From Ligula intestinalis (lineage: Eukaryota; Platyhelminthes; Cestoda; Diphyllobothriidea; Diphyllobothriidae): DNA of 64,000 bases. Position 1 is the first letter of the stretch; each line of letters opens with the position of its first letter. The notes beneath the pieces are model-generated. The model ran no database searches. It had not been told where the DNA came from and worked only from the letters and a program-made list of their open reading frames with translations. The stretch is from contig JAYGXS010000003.1 of NCBI GenBank assembly GCA_036362985.1, positions 33,344,634 through 33,408,633 of the forward strand, given 5' to 3'. Positions 13,329 to 24,045 of this stretch are shown here, one piece after another. The translations under genes and the position numbers were made by a program.

Positions 13329-13500
13329 AAAAGTCGTGTTGGCAAACGATCGTTTTCGGTCATTCATCGTCAGGCCAGTACATGACATGGGGAATAAAAT
13401 TGGTCAATTAATCACAGTGATTATATAATCGTCAGGTTAGGGAAGGGGGGAGGGGGAGGAAAAGGGCGAGAGTAAATAAGCAGCTGAGTTTTCCCTCGTC
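13329..13500 (-). repeat. left inverted terminal repeat of the Penelope-like element
   Basis: This 172-bp segment is the near-perfect reverse complement of 14647-14812, with only a few substitutions and small gaps. It abuts the RT fragment directly and contains the same hammerhead-like core, on the minus strand (about 13339-13378). Penelope-like elements are known to carry such pseudo-LTRs in direct or inverted orientation. Confidence 0.85.
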
Positions 13501-14490
13501 CACACTATCAATGACCTTAAGTTCTATGGTCGATATGTGGACGACATCTTTTGCCTGACAAAGAAGACCGCTGATATCGATGGTCTAGTCCAAAAATTTA
13601 ATACCACCCGCACAGCACTCACATTTACAGTGGAAACAGAGGCGAACGAGGAACTCGCTTTCCTAGACGTCCTCTTGCACAGAAAAGAAGATGGCTCGAT
13701 ACAACGCCGACTATTTAGAAAGAAAACCTGGACTGGGCAATACGTTAATTTCACAGTTTCGTCCCCCTTAACGTCAAACGGAACTTATTCCAGGGAATGG
13801 CAGCCAGAATACACCGTATCTGCTCTCCTGAAATAGTGGAAGTAGAATTGCAGCAACTAAAGGACACACTCCAGGAAAACGGTTATCCGGAACGGTTCAT
13901 CCTTCAGAACATCAAGGAACGTACCCCAAAGGTCGCAATTGCAACGGCGGAAAAGAAAGATCTGTTTATAAGACTGCCGTTTATTGGAGACGCAACGAGT
14001 GAACTAGTAAGAAGGTGCCTCAGGACAGCGGTTATGAATGCCTTCCCGGCTGCAAACTTGCGGGTTCTCTTCACTAACTCTCCCCTTCTACGAATGGGAG
14101 GTAAGGACGGACTACCGTTTCAGGCCACATCTATGTGCATCTATTCGTTCACCTGTTCCTGTGGAGCGGGCTATATTGGCCGAACAACGCGACGTCTGGA
14201 GAAGAGAATGCGCGAGCACATACCAGCTTGGCTCAGCAGAGGGGAGAATAGACCGACCTGAAGCTCAATCCTCGCCCACCTAATTGATACAAACCACCAA
14301 GTGGAGGCGAGCGAAGCCTTTCGGGTCATATACCGCACGCCAACGCACTTCTCCAAAGGCCTGCGCAAACGGGTGTTAGCCACAGCAGAAGCCGTGGCAA
14401 TCCGGCTAGCAAAACCATTCTATGCTGTCAAAAGGCGCTGGTTCAAGCCATCGGCCTCCCTTGGCTGACTGCACGCGGAACTCCAACACC
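13501..14490 (+). pseudogene. Penelope-like RT (C-terminal half) plus GIY-YIG endonuclease, broken
   Basis: The reading starts at the RT catalytic motif YVDDIF (about 13531-13548) and continues with ELAFLDVLLHRKEDG, typical of the Penelope RT palm. A frameshift near 13750 moves the reading from frame 1 to frame 3. The linker follows, then CSCGAGYIGRTTRRLEKRM, the GIY-YIG-type core, ending REH. An in-frame TGA at about 14259 breaks the protein; the frame continues beyond it with the conserved tail (SILAHLIDTNHQVE, FRVIYRTPTHFSKG). A further TGA lies near 14467. The element would have encoded a TPRT-type reverse transcriptase with its own nuclease. This copy cannot make it. Confidence 0.85.
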
Positions 14491-14646
14491 TACTGAAGCC
14501 AGTGAATACGAAGCTACGGAGAATAGTCAAGCGCAAGCTGCGCGGCTGACATACAGAACTCAATCCACGGACCGCGATAACATCCCCCCAGTCTCATCTG
14601 GGCATGGCAACCAGCGTCCTACCCGCGCTGGCGCCCGCGTTCAGGA

Positions 14647-14812
14647 GACGAGGGAAAACTCAGCTGCTTAATTACCCTCACCCTTTTCCTCCCCCTTTCC
14701 CTAACCTGACGATTATATAATCGCTGTAATTAATTGACCAATTTTATTCCCCATGTCATGTACTGGCCTGACGATGAATGACCGAAAACGATCGTTTGCC
14801 AGCACGACTTTT
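14647..14812 (+). repeat. right inverted terminal repeat (pseudo-LTR) of the Penelope-like element
   Basis: It is the reverse complement of 13329-13500. It lies after the C-terminal coding tail and contains a pyrimidine-rich run of CCCTTTTCCTCCCCC type and the hammerhead-like motif at 14763-14802. Confidence 0.85.
14763..14802 (+). ncRNA. hammerhead-ribozyme-like motif in the Penelope terminal repeat
   Basis: The order and bases fit a hammerhead. Stem I 5' strand CTGGC (14763-14767) is followed by core CTGACGA (14768-14774), a short stem II/loop (14775-14783) and GAA (14784-14786). Stem III is AACG/CGTT with a two-base loop (14787-14796). Then come the cleavage-site base T (14797) and GCCAG (14798-14802), which pairs with the first strand. 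Stem II is weak: the closing pair would be U-C, with one G-C pair after it. Penelope-like elements are known to encode hammerheads with very short stem III. Activity is an inference. Confidence 0.55.
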
Positions 14813-17800
14813 CAATTTAACTGAAGTAAAGAATCAAACCCTTCTGCAAAAAAACCGAGGCCACTTGAGTTACCCAAGACAAAAGCGATTGGTCGTTCAA
14901 CCGAACATCTCGGAGGTTGAACATGGGGACTTCTGGGGTTTTGACCGTAACGTCGTCGTTTTATTTCTTCGATTTTGAGTCGATTCATACGGATTTCTAA
15001 TCACTACTTGCTTGAATTAACTTGAGCCACTGTATAGTCAGCTGATAAAGCAAAAACATTGTGCAAATTTCAGTAATTAAAATAGGAAAGACATATATAG
15101 AAGGCTATTTAACAGACCGGGATAAATGCTGTCTATTTAAGGCAGAGTTAAACTTAATTCAAATGAACAGGCGCTTCTAATTTCAGCTGAAAAACTGAGT
15201 TTGGCTGCAGAAAATACAACAAATGTAGTCCGTTGTTTTAAAAATGTGAACTCCATAACAGGAGATCATTCGCTTGATCATAACTCAAACAGGATAAATA
15301 GTTTAAACGGTTAGTATTCCTACATCGACTTCAATGGCCTACTTAGGTCTACACGTGCATTCTACTGAAAAGGATAAGCCGAAAAAACCTAACTAGGAGA
15401 AAAATGTCACAGTTTATTTGGTTAACAATGGAGTGCTCACGAAGAAAGTTGTTCGCATATTCAACAGCATCAACTACAGAAAGAGAAAGGAAACGGAAGC
15501 ACACACACGTCTGCTGAATTCCTGTTTATAACCTCGGGACAACTGCGCTGGAATTAGGAGGACAGCTTGTGTTCCTGCATTTTAAACCTCAGTTAACTTA
15601 TTGTAGTAAATCGACAGGCGACATGTCATGCCCTAGTAAAGAAAAGTACAGACACACGCTTCAATGTTTATCGTTTTCCAGGACCAAAGCATGACTTCCC
15701 AAATGAGGGACTACCACAGGCAGCCCTTACTGACGGTCCGCCATTTTTGTGGTTGAAGTGCTTGAGGTAAGTTTAAGTCACTATAAAATTTAATCATGAT
15801 CATCTGCATGAAGATGGAAAATGTCAACGGCTTTATCACCGCATTTGGAGATACATTTTGGGAATGATAAAGCTATTAAATTCGTTTGATCAACTGTACC
15901 GTCGCTCGAGCTCCCACTATAGTACTCCCGGAGGGGAAATGAAACGCGGAGTTTCATAGCGAGCCTTAACTTCGGTAGACTTCCACCAAGTATACTTTAT
16001 CCTTGTTCTATTATAAGGCGCCAATTAAATCTGGCGATCGATACACTTTCATATTTATGTCTCGGCCATATCAAAACATTTCTACGATCAACAGACGATT
16101 TGAGATTGGACTCCGATGCAAATTCAATTCGTTCGTTATGAAGCCATGATACGTGCAATTTTCAACACATGACCCGTCAAAATTTAAAAGAATTGTTAAA
16201 CACCATGCCATCTGTGTGTTATGGCGTATAGCCTGATGCTATAAAGCACTCTGCATAGTGGCACAAAGCCTCGTTAGCTCCAACACGTCCCAGGCTATTT
16301 GGGAATTATGCATTGGAACATATAATACGCAGAACTAACTGAAAAAAATCAGAAATCGGAGACATCTACAGGATTTCTTTCTCCACTACAACGATTACAA
16401 TTACAACAATAATCATTCCTGGGATTAGGAAAGATCGGTAAATACCCTTTGCACAAGTCTTGCTTTACTTTAATGGCTTATCATTTTTATGGATTTACGA
16501 ACACTTAGTTCTATAATCCGATATTATTAAACGACGATGAATGTATAATAGTATCCCTATCGGCAGCCCAGCAGCCCAAATAATGCTGACTGTGCAACAC
16601 ATGTAAATACCAGTATACCCACAAATTGCTCTTCTGCCTACTGCTCCATTTTGGGTCACACTACATTGCGGAAACCCGAAAATAAGAACAAATTATGGTT
16701 ATTTTTGCTCTTGGATACCGTAAAAATAAGCATGGATGCGGTAGAAAGACAAAAGATTCTCAGACAGTAGATCTAACACTTGGATGGTAAAAATTACCAT
16801 GGCAAGAAGAACAATAGAACTTGAGCCCACAGTCATTAATCTATGAGGTATGAATGGGCAGTCTGCGAATGCGTATGCCAAAATGGTCGTGAATAATATG
16901 TCTAACTGAAGGAGACCTATACTGCACAGTTCGGGTGACCCATGCCTTAGAGACCGTATTTATCGAGCTGTCATAATCCGCAAATGAGATCCACTTTTTT
17001 AAATTATCATGGAATTTTTTGGAATTGTAACGAGAACTAACTTCAGACCAAGGAAAATATTCGGCCTAATGAATGTGATACGGTGCATATATTAAGACCA
17101 ACTTCGGCAAGTGAAACATGTGCAATATAGGGAGAACACCATAGTCCTCGAGTTGCTTTGAAATTAGTATAGCTGATTTGCTGTAAGGATCTGCCTAGAA
17201 TATTGCCAGCTACTAGTCGTCGCAAGGGCTTGCAAGAGGACCAACCCCACCGTTAAGATCACTCAAAACCACGTGACCTCTGCCGGACTGAAAATAACTT
17301 CATATTGTAACACCCACACTGATTAGCTTGTTGATATCGTCCTCGAAACGAGATTTTCTTGCTTCAAAATGGATTAGTTAGTTCATGGAAGTTGAGCGGA
17401 CCCGAAACACTAAGCAATCTTGGAATTCTATAGACTTTGGTCCCCCTCTGAACAACGCCCTGATAAGGTAAACGCGATGATCTAATGAAGAAGTACTGCA
17501 CATTTAAAATATACAACGCTAGGGCACAAGTAACTGCGTAGAGGGCTCCAGTGAGGAACTCGCCCCAATTTAAATGACCAATCCCAATTTCACAAGTCTC
17601 ATGATCGCACCTTTTTTTCATAATCTTACGAATTTTATAATTCGTGTTTACAATATTTCTACATAACTACGGGGCTTATAGGTAAGCCGCACAAATCTTT
17701 ATTAAACTTCGTTCATATCAGCACATTCTTGCAACAAATACTCTTCAAGCCATAGGTTAAGCTTTGGGATATCGAACTTTAGAGTATCACTTCACTGTAA

Positions 17801-19397
17801 AGAATCATTTACCTTAGGCGAACACACTTTTATTGAACGAGCGTAGCTTAAACAGCAGCAATCCGCGGTTTCTGCTTGAGAATGTTTGTTAGCAGTGTAG
17901 TTATGAGCAAGAGAGCAGAACAATTCCAAGGTACCCTATAGATTTCAAGATAGTTCTCACCCAACGAAATACTAAGCCCGCTATGCTTTGAAGTTCGTAG
18001 TACAACGGTAGATCCTGCGTCTGAACCTCCGGTGATGCAAACGCGGGATTGGATTTTGATGAAAAATTAAGAGGACGTATTTTCACCATGAGGGAACTGC
18101 ACGGAGCCACATGGTCACATTTTCTAAGACTTTCTAACAATATGCTCTTCCTTTTCCCTGCAGCAGGTTCCAAAAGACAGGCCTCCCTGTAAGCATGGAG
18201 TATTTTGATAGACGTCAAACACTTAAAATCGTTTGTGAACAACACCAACACATCTGCAGATAGTAGGATACACGAATTACCGTTGCAACGTACCGTAGAT
18301 TCTCATTATTGCAGATGGTAGTTTCTCTTTACTTCAAGTACCAAACATTAATAAGATAGAAGTTCCTGTAAAACAATTATGATAAGCTGCCCACGTACAT
18401 CATTTTTATCGAATAAGAAGGAATTTACATGAGCGTTGAAAGTAAATTGAGGAGGTAAACTATTAAAATAACTATTGTTCTGCGCATAAATTATGTGCAC
18501 TTTGGAAAGATGTCCAGAAAAAGCCAGCTCATTGCTCTGCATTAACTGGCATTAAAACGTGCCTACACTAATTTTTTGTAGCTTCAGATAAATCCTCCTT
18601 CATGACAGAGAAAAAATCAAAAAGTTCGGTCACTGTTGTAAAATCATTTTGTTTTATTTAGCTGCTCTCTCGTGTGAGATCCGCACAATCCATGCAGACG
18701 ACTGAATTACGGCACGAAGTTTATCTCGTCTTCCATGGCTACAACACAGGATTTACATTTGGGAAAAGGTGTACTTCCATGGTAGTAAAGTACTATGACC
18801 AACAAACAGGTACCGTCGAAGGTAGACGAAAATGCTGTAGGCGCTATCAACTAGCAAACCCGTGAACTGCTTTGTTCGTTCGACAGTAAAATGGCGCCAA
18901 TGGCGAAAGCAAATAAAGTGACCCCCCGTTCGCTCAGGCCAATATACCATCGGGATCCTTAAATTGGTGCTCACATGACGTGGTCATTCCTTGCCCAAAT
19001 ACACATTTTCATCGACAGAAGCGGGCACTTTAGGTTTGATATACGATAGGAAGTACTCATGTCGAACAGCGGAAGAAAACTGAATAACTAAGTGGTTGTT
19101 TAAGTATGCGATGACACAAGTGACGGTACACTTCCATTAAGACATACTTTTTTTGCTGGTATACCACCTGAGGACAGGGACAAGGAATCACGATGAACAG
19201 AATAGTGTTACAGTGGACAGTTAATGCTATTAGTGAAGCCTGAATTCTGGAATGCTCTGTAATAAGGACGAAGCATTACTCACTATTGAAGGGACCCCAG
19301 TCATGTGTTTGAATCATGAACACCCCAACTATCTCAGGATAAGAAAATAACAGAACTTGATGGAAATGTCAAGATAACCTGAAGCCCCACATTTCCC
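14813..19397. other. non-coding or unassigned; weak membrane-protein-like ORFs on the minus strand
   Basis: No recognised gene. Minus-strand ORFs at 16699-16905, 17364-17621 and 17961-18096 have plausible splice edges or hydrophobic runs (see findings), but no family could be assigned. Confidence 0.4.
16699..18096 (-). other. candidate exons of an unknown membrane protein (weak)
   Basis: Segment 18096-17961 lies between a GTGCAG acceptor and a GTGAGA donor and reads openly (QDLPLYYELQSIAGLVFRW). Segment 16905 downward follows CTCCTTCAG and contains hydrophobic LDILFTTILAYAF and SIVLLAMVIFTI. The phases between them were not proven and no family is recognised. Chance ORFs in AT-rich DNA are a real alternative. 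Confidence 0.15.
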
Positions 19398-19500
19398 ATG
19401 GCATTTTATGCCATCTTCAAAGATACCGACAAGGACGGTGGAGCTCACGCACCAGTGAAGGCTACTAGACAAGCGCAGAACACCACACCAAACGCCTCTA

Positions 19501-19533
19501 CCCCCGTGCCCCCCCCCCCCCCCCCCCCCCCCG
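19501..19533 (+). repeat. poly-C tract
   Basis: About 30 nearly uninterrupted C residues encode a polyproline run in the LINE N-terminal frame. Length is likely unstable and sensitive to sequencing or assembly error. Confidence 0.9.
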
Positions 19534-19631
19534 GCAGCCAAGTTCTGCTACACCCATCTCCCTACGTTGGATCAACCTCCCCCTCCTCAGCCCAACCCGT
19601 GTTTTTGATGACGGAGTAGCCCCTCCCGGCT

Positions 19632-19685
19632 ACGCTGCTCCGACTCCTCTTCCTCGCCGCCGGAATTGAGGCCAACCCTGGACCT
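19632..19685 (+). other. 2A-like peptide coding segment
   Basis: Codons read RLLFLAAGIEANPGP, with hydrophobic residues before the conserved G-I-E-A-N-P-G-P. The skip would fall between the last G (19680-19682) and P (19683-19685). Confidence 0.75.
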
Positions 19686-19823
19686 CTCTGGTACTGCTCG
19701 TTCTGCCGAGTCCGCCTGGACCGCCGCGACTGGTCTGTACGTTGCGGCTCCTGCAATGGTTGGTGCCATCTCCGCTGCAGTGGCCTCGCCAAAGCTGCCG
19801 ATTGGTCGCCTGCCTTCGCGTAA

Positions 19824-20690
19824 ACCAGCTGTCCCGTGCCCCCACCGGTCTCCACGACTCCAGCCCGCCCTGTCCTGAACCCAACTCTTCTGGTCTCCGA
19901 CCTTGCTTCACCGCCTGGTCTAAAGATCCTCCAGTTCAACGCCAACGGCCTACTTGGCAAGCTTGACCAGCTCCTGGCCTTCATGCGTTCGCACAGCATA
20001 GCTGTGGCGGCTATCCAAGAGACAAAGTGGTCTAACTCCACTAAGGTCCCTTTCTTTGCCGATTACACGATCGTCCTTCGCGACCGCGGCCGACACAAAG
20101 GTGGGGGTTTGACCTTCCTGGTGGACAAATCCATTGCCCATCACCAGCTACCCCTGCTTGGTGCCGATCCCACGGAAGTACTGGCGATTTCCCTTAACAT
20201 TGGCCCGGTGCCACTAACTGTCGTGAACGTGTAAGTCCCTCCAACTTCCAGTTGTCCTCCTGGCTTCACCGCCTCTATCGCTCCCTACTTACCTTCTGCA
20301 GACAGTTTGGTGCTAGGTGACTTCAACGCCCACTACGACCTATGGTGCTCCAACTTGGCTGCCGATTCCCGGGGAGAAGTCCTGGCCGATGAACTAGAAC
20401 AACCTCCCTTCGCAGTCCTCAACGAGGACAGCCCAACGCGGCTCCCACCCAACGGCGCCCCCAGCTCTCCTTATGTCTCCCTTGCCAGTCTCAGCCTGGA
20501 AGCCTCCACCCCCTGGAGCACGGAAATCAGCCTAGGGAGCGATCACCTCCCTATAGTGCTCGAATTGGCCACCTCTGCCGACCGTATAAAGGCTCCAAAC
20601 AGGCACTTCATCAACTTCAAGAGAGCTGACTGGACAGCATTCACCGCCGAATGCGAATAAGCAGTCGCGGACGCAGCAGCGACAGTGTTA
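19824..20690 (+). pseudogene. APE-type endonuclease of the 2A LINE
   Basis: All visible motifs are in frame 3. LKILQFNANGLLGK begins the domain, followed by AAIQETKW (catalytic Glu), RDRGRHKGGGLTFLV, LGDFNAHYDLWCS (catalytic Asp/Asn) and LGSDHLPIVLEL (catalytic Asp-His). A TAA at 20232 replaces the tyrosine codon expected in VNVYVPP, and a TAA at 20658 falls after TAECE. The enzyme would nick target DNA to prime reverse transcription. Downstream sequence is cut by the nested RTE element. Confidence 0.85.
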
Positions 20691-23600
20691 TCAGGGCGCG
20701 GTGGGCTGAGGTCTGGCGCACCGACTGCCTTATAAAATGCCGCAAGGCCCAATGATGACACTGTGACATGGCGAGCGTGAACCGCCATTAAATAGGTTTG
20801 CTTGCCACCAACACCACTGCCTTGTGGTTGGGTTCTTGAGCCAAAGTGCTAGAGGAGACAACCTCGAACAAAGAATCCGAGCGGCCGTTGGGGACCCGCC
20901 TGTATTCACAATTCTCAAGAAACCTCATGAACATGTCAACGTACGATTTTACGACCCATGCTACGGCGTCCGCCGGAACCGACGCGCTCCGCAACCCTTG
21001 TCCGGTGCTGCGGGCGAATAATGTGCAAGCTGGACTGCTAATAAAGAAACGGACTCTTTGTATTGGATGCTGGAATGTGCGAACATTTCTGGAACCTGGT
21101 ACTCAAAGTCTGACAGCGCACAGTCTCCATGAATATCACGTGGATGTTTGTTGCTTATCAGAGGTCCGACTCCCCGAATCAGGCGCCCGAGAAATCAAAA
21201 TACCGGGGGTCGATTCTTATTTCATCTTGTATGACAGCGGTCCGAGTGGCTCATCTGGTAGACACGGTGTGGCTATTGCCCTCTCGGAAGAAGCTAACCG
21301 TGCACTTCTAGCATGAGAACCAGCCAACGACCGAATGGTCTATGTTCGACTAAAAGGCCATTTTACGAACATCTCGGTCGTATCTGTGTATGCACCTACG
21401 TCGGCGGCTGAACAGCAAGAGAAAGATACTTTCTACTCGCAGCTGCAGGAGCTAGCTAAACGACTCCCTCGTCGAGATCTGCTAATTGTTGCCGGGGACT
21501 GGAATGGCCGGACTGGGCCCGGTGACCCGACAAACATCCACCTTCTTGGTCGTTTTGGGCTTGGCTCTCGAATGGACAATGGTGAGAGGATGCTGCAGTT
21601 TGCCAAACAGAACCGACTGTTTGTTACCAACCCATGCTTTCAGCATCGTCACAAACATCTACTGACTTGGTATTCGAACGATGGCCGTACCGCCAGTCAG
21701 ATCGATTACATTCTAGTTGGTTCACGGTTTCGCAGCTGGGTCCACGATAGCAGGTCGATGCGAGGTGCCGAAACTGGTAACGTCAACGGGTCTGACCATG
21801 TTCTCGTTCGCACGCGCCTGAAGGTTCACCTATCATCTGTGCCCAAACTGCCACGTGCGAGACGCCTTGATGTCGCAAAGCTCCGGCAAACCAACACTAC
21901 GGAGGCTCTAAGCACAGAAATCCAGTCCCGTCTTATGACCCAGGCTGACAACGAGGGCAGTAGCAAGTGGCCATCACTGAAGACATCCATCTATGGGGCA
22001 GCTGAGAAGATTCTTGGATTCACTCAGCGGTGCCGCAGTGACTGGATCAGCGGAAGGACCCTGCAGCTATCGGCCGAGACGACTCGAGCCAGGTCCCAGA
22101 ACGATGCCTCCTTCCGCCAACTTTGAAAGCTGACAGCAAAGTCGGCTAGAGATGATCGGCAGAAGCATTGGTCCGCAACGGCGACTTCTATGGAGCAGGT
22201 TTCTAATGTTGGTGACACCTGAAAATTGTACCAAATCATACGCCAGGTTAGTGGTAAGCCCCCGACACTGTGATTCTGTTCGCGATGTGAATGGAGGATT
22301 TATTGCCGACAACTGGGCCAAGGTCGATCGCTGGCGTGAACACTTTGAGCACCTACTCAACTTTGACGAACAACCCATCACACCCTCCCCCTCCTCCACA
22401 GCGGAGTTTCAATCCTCTCCTGCCTACGCAGTGTCGTGTGATATCCCTTCCGAAGACGAAGTTACCAATGCAATGCAGAGGCTACGCAACAACAAGGCGT
22501 GCGGAGAGGACGGTATTCCTACAGAAATCTACAAGTCCTGTGTCGACACCCTGGCTCCTCGGCTCCATGAGGTGATTGCACAGGCGTGGCGAGAAGAGAC
22601 CGTTCCCGATGACTGGGGCTCAGGTATCCTTGTACCTGTCCACAAGAAGGGAGATAAGACAAGATGCGAGAACTACCGTGGCATAAGTCTTATCGATGTT
22701 GCTGCAAAGATCTTCGCTGTTGTTCTTCTCAGGCGTTTCCAGTCTGTACGTGACTCCAGGACACGACCCAACCAAGCCGGATTTCAAGCTGGGCGTGGAT
22801 GTGTGGATCAAATATTCACACTGAGGCGCACTCTAGAATTCCGCCGTAGCTACCAGCAACCGACGGCCATTTGCTTCGTCGACTTTGCCGCCGCATTCGA
22901 TTCCATCCATCGTGAGTCCCTGTGGCGAATAATGGAATTGGATGGAATGCCGACCAAAATCATTGCGATGATTAAGGCTTACTATCGGTCTACCACCGCA
23001 CGAGTCCTGGTCCACAACAATCTCCCTCAGTCGTTCGATATCCGGTCTGGTGTCCGACAGGGCTGCGTCCTTTCGCCCATTCTGTTTAACTATGTCATTT
23101 ACTGGATTCTCGGCAATGCCCTACATGAAGAGGACGGTGTTGAACTTGCACCCGGACGCCGACTTACTGATCTTGACTACGCCAATGATATTGCGCTGTT
23201 AGCCTCAAGCTTTGATGGTCTTCAGTCGGTAGTGTCGCGGTTAAATGAGGTCGCTATGTCGGTAGGTATGTCCATAAATTCCGGAGAGACGAAGTTATTC
23301 TCGAGTTACATTTCTGACCAGGAAAAGGCACCCCTGGGGATTAATGACCATCAACTTGAAGAAGTAGACAGCTTTAAATAGCTCGGGGCGAGGCTGCTAC
23401 CGAATGGGCAGAGCAAAGATGACATTGTCTCCCATATCGATGCTGCTCGCTGGGTTTTCTCAATCCTTCGAAAGCGCCTATGGATCCGACGTGACATCTC
23501 CATCGCCACGAAGATTCGTGTATACCGTGCATCCATCTGGTCAGTCCTCCTCTATGGATGTGAATGCTGGGCTATGCGCGCTGAAGATGAGCGAAGACTG

Positions 23601-24045
23601 GAGGTCTTTGACCACCAGTGCCTGAGGACGATCCTGCGAGTTAAGTATAGCGACTTCATATCAAATGAGACGGTCCGCATCCGCTGCAATCGTATCACGA
23701 GGATATCTCAGGCCATTCAAGAAAAGCGACTGAGGTGGTTTGGACACGCTCTCCGTCGTCCGCCCCACGAGCTTACCTATGCTGCCCTCGACCCGGCACC
23801 GCAGCCCACCTGGAAACGTTGAATAGGAGGGCAACTGAAGACCTGGCTAGACATTGTCCGTCAAGACATGGAAGCAGTTCTTGGACCTTCTATCTTCGGC
23901 CTCCGTCGCTGGAGAAGGGACTGGGTGGAGCTTTCGAGATCCGCTGCCGCCAATCGCCACGCATGGAGAGGTACCGTTCGTAACATCATTGAGGCCGGCT
24001 AGATCAGGCATGATCACAGCCGTAACAAGTACAAGTAAGTAAGTA
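20690..24045 (+). mobile_element. RTE-type LINE nested in the 2A LINE
   Basis: It starts near 20690, right after the outer endonuclease, and ends in AAGTACAAGTAAGTAAGTAA (a TAAG-type tail) at about 24045. It holds an almost complete endonuclease-RT ORF, only mildly decayed. Insertion into the outer element shows it is the younger of the two. The left edge is approximate and a target-site duplication could not be picked out. Confidence 0.85.
20846..24002 (+). pseudogene. endonuclease-reverse transcriptase of the RTE-type LINE
   Basis: Endonuclease motifs are present: IGCWNVRTFLEPG, CCLSEVRLPESG, IVAGDWNGRTGPG and NGSDHVLVRTRL. The RT follows with DDWGSGILVPVHKKGDK, NYRGISLIDVAAKI, FVDFAAAFDSIHRESLW and RQGCVLSPILFNYVIY. 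The catalytic box reads DYANDIALLA, where YADD is expected: an aspartate-to-asparagine change. The C-terminal part (KRLRWFGHALRRPPHE, QLKTWLDIVRQDMEAVLG) ends at TAG 24000-24002. Breaks are TGA near 21314, TGA near 22124, TGA near 22223, a frameshift near 22270, TAG at 23379 (in place of a Tyr codon) and TGA near 23820. Conceptually about 1050 residues, usual for this group. Family assignment to RTE rests on these motifs and the single-ORF layout. Confidence 0.85.

Larger units (their letters stand above)
13329..14812 (+). mobile_element. 5'-truncated Penelope-like retroelement with inverted terminal repeats
   Basis: The copy is an RT fragment plus a GIY-YIG endonuclease region between two inverted repeats of about 170 bp. 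The left repeat joins the coding part just before the RT motif GRYVDDIF, so the N-terminal RT part is missing. This arrangement fits Penelope-like elements (RT fused to C-terminal GIY-YIG). The outer ends of the repeats merge into unique AT-rich DNA; no target-site duplication was identified. Confidence 0.85.
19398..19823 (+). pseudogene. N-terminal region of the LINE: proline run, 2A-like peptide and PHD finger
   Basis: One frame runs from 19398 to 19823, broken by TAG at 19617 and ended by TAA at 19821. A poly-C tract encodes a run of prolines. After the TAG comes LLRLLFLAAGIEANPGP (ending at 19685), which fits the 2A ribosome-skipping consensus G-[IV]-E-x-N-P-G-P. Immediately after it lies a Cys/His array: WYCSFC, then VRCGSCNGWCHLRCSGL, as in a PHD (C4HC3) zinc finger. 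The same frame goes on into the endonuclease after the TAA, so the parts once formed a single polyprotein. 2A-like peptides in APE-type LINEs are established; the peptide is expected to separate the upstream part from the rest. Confidence 0.75.

Noticed and set aside
19562..20041. 159-codon minus-strand ORF opposite the 2A LINE
   Set aside because: Shadow of the GC-rich LINE coding strand; the sense frame carries the PHD and endonuclease motifs.
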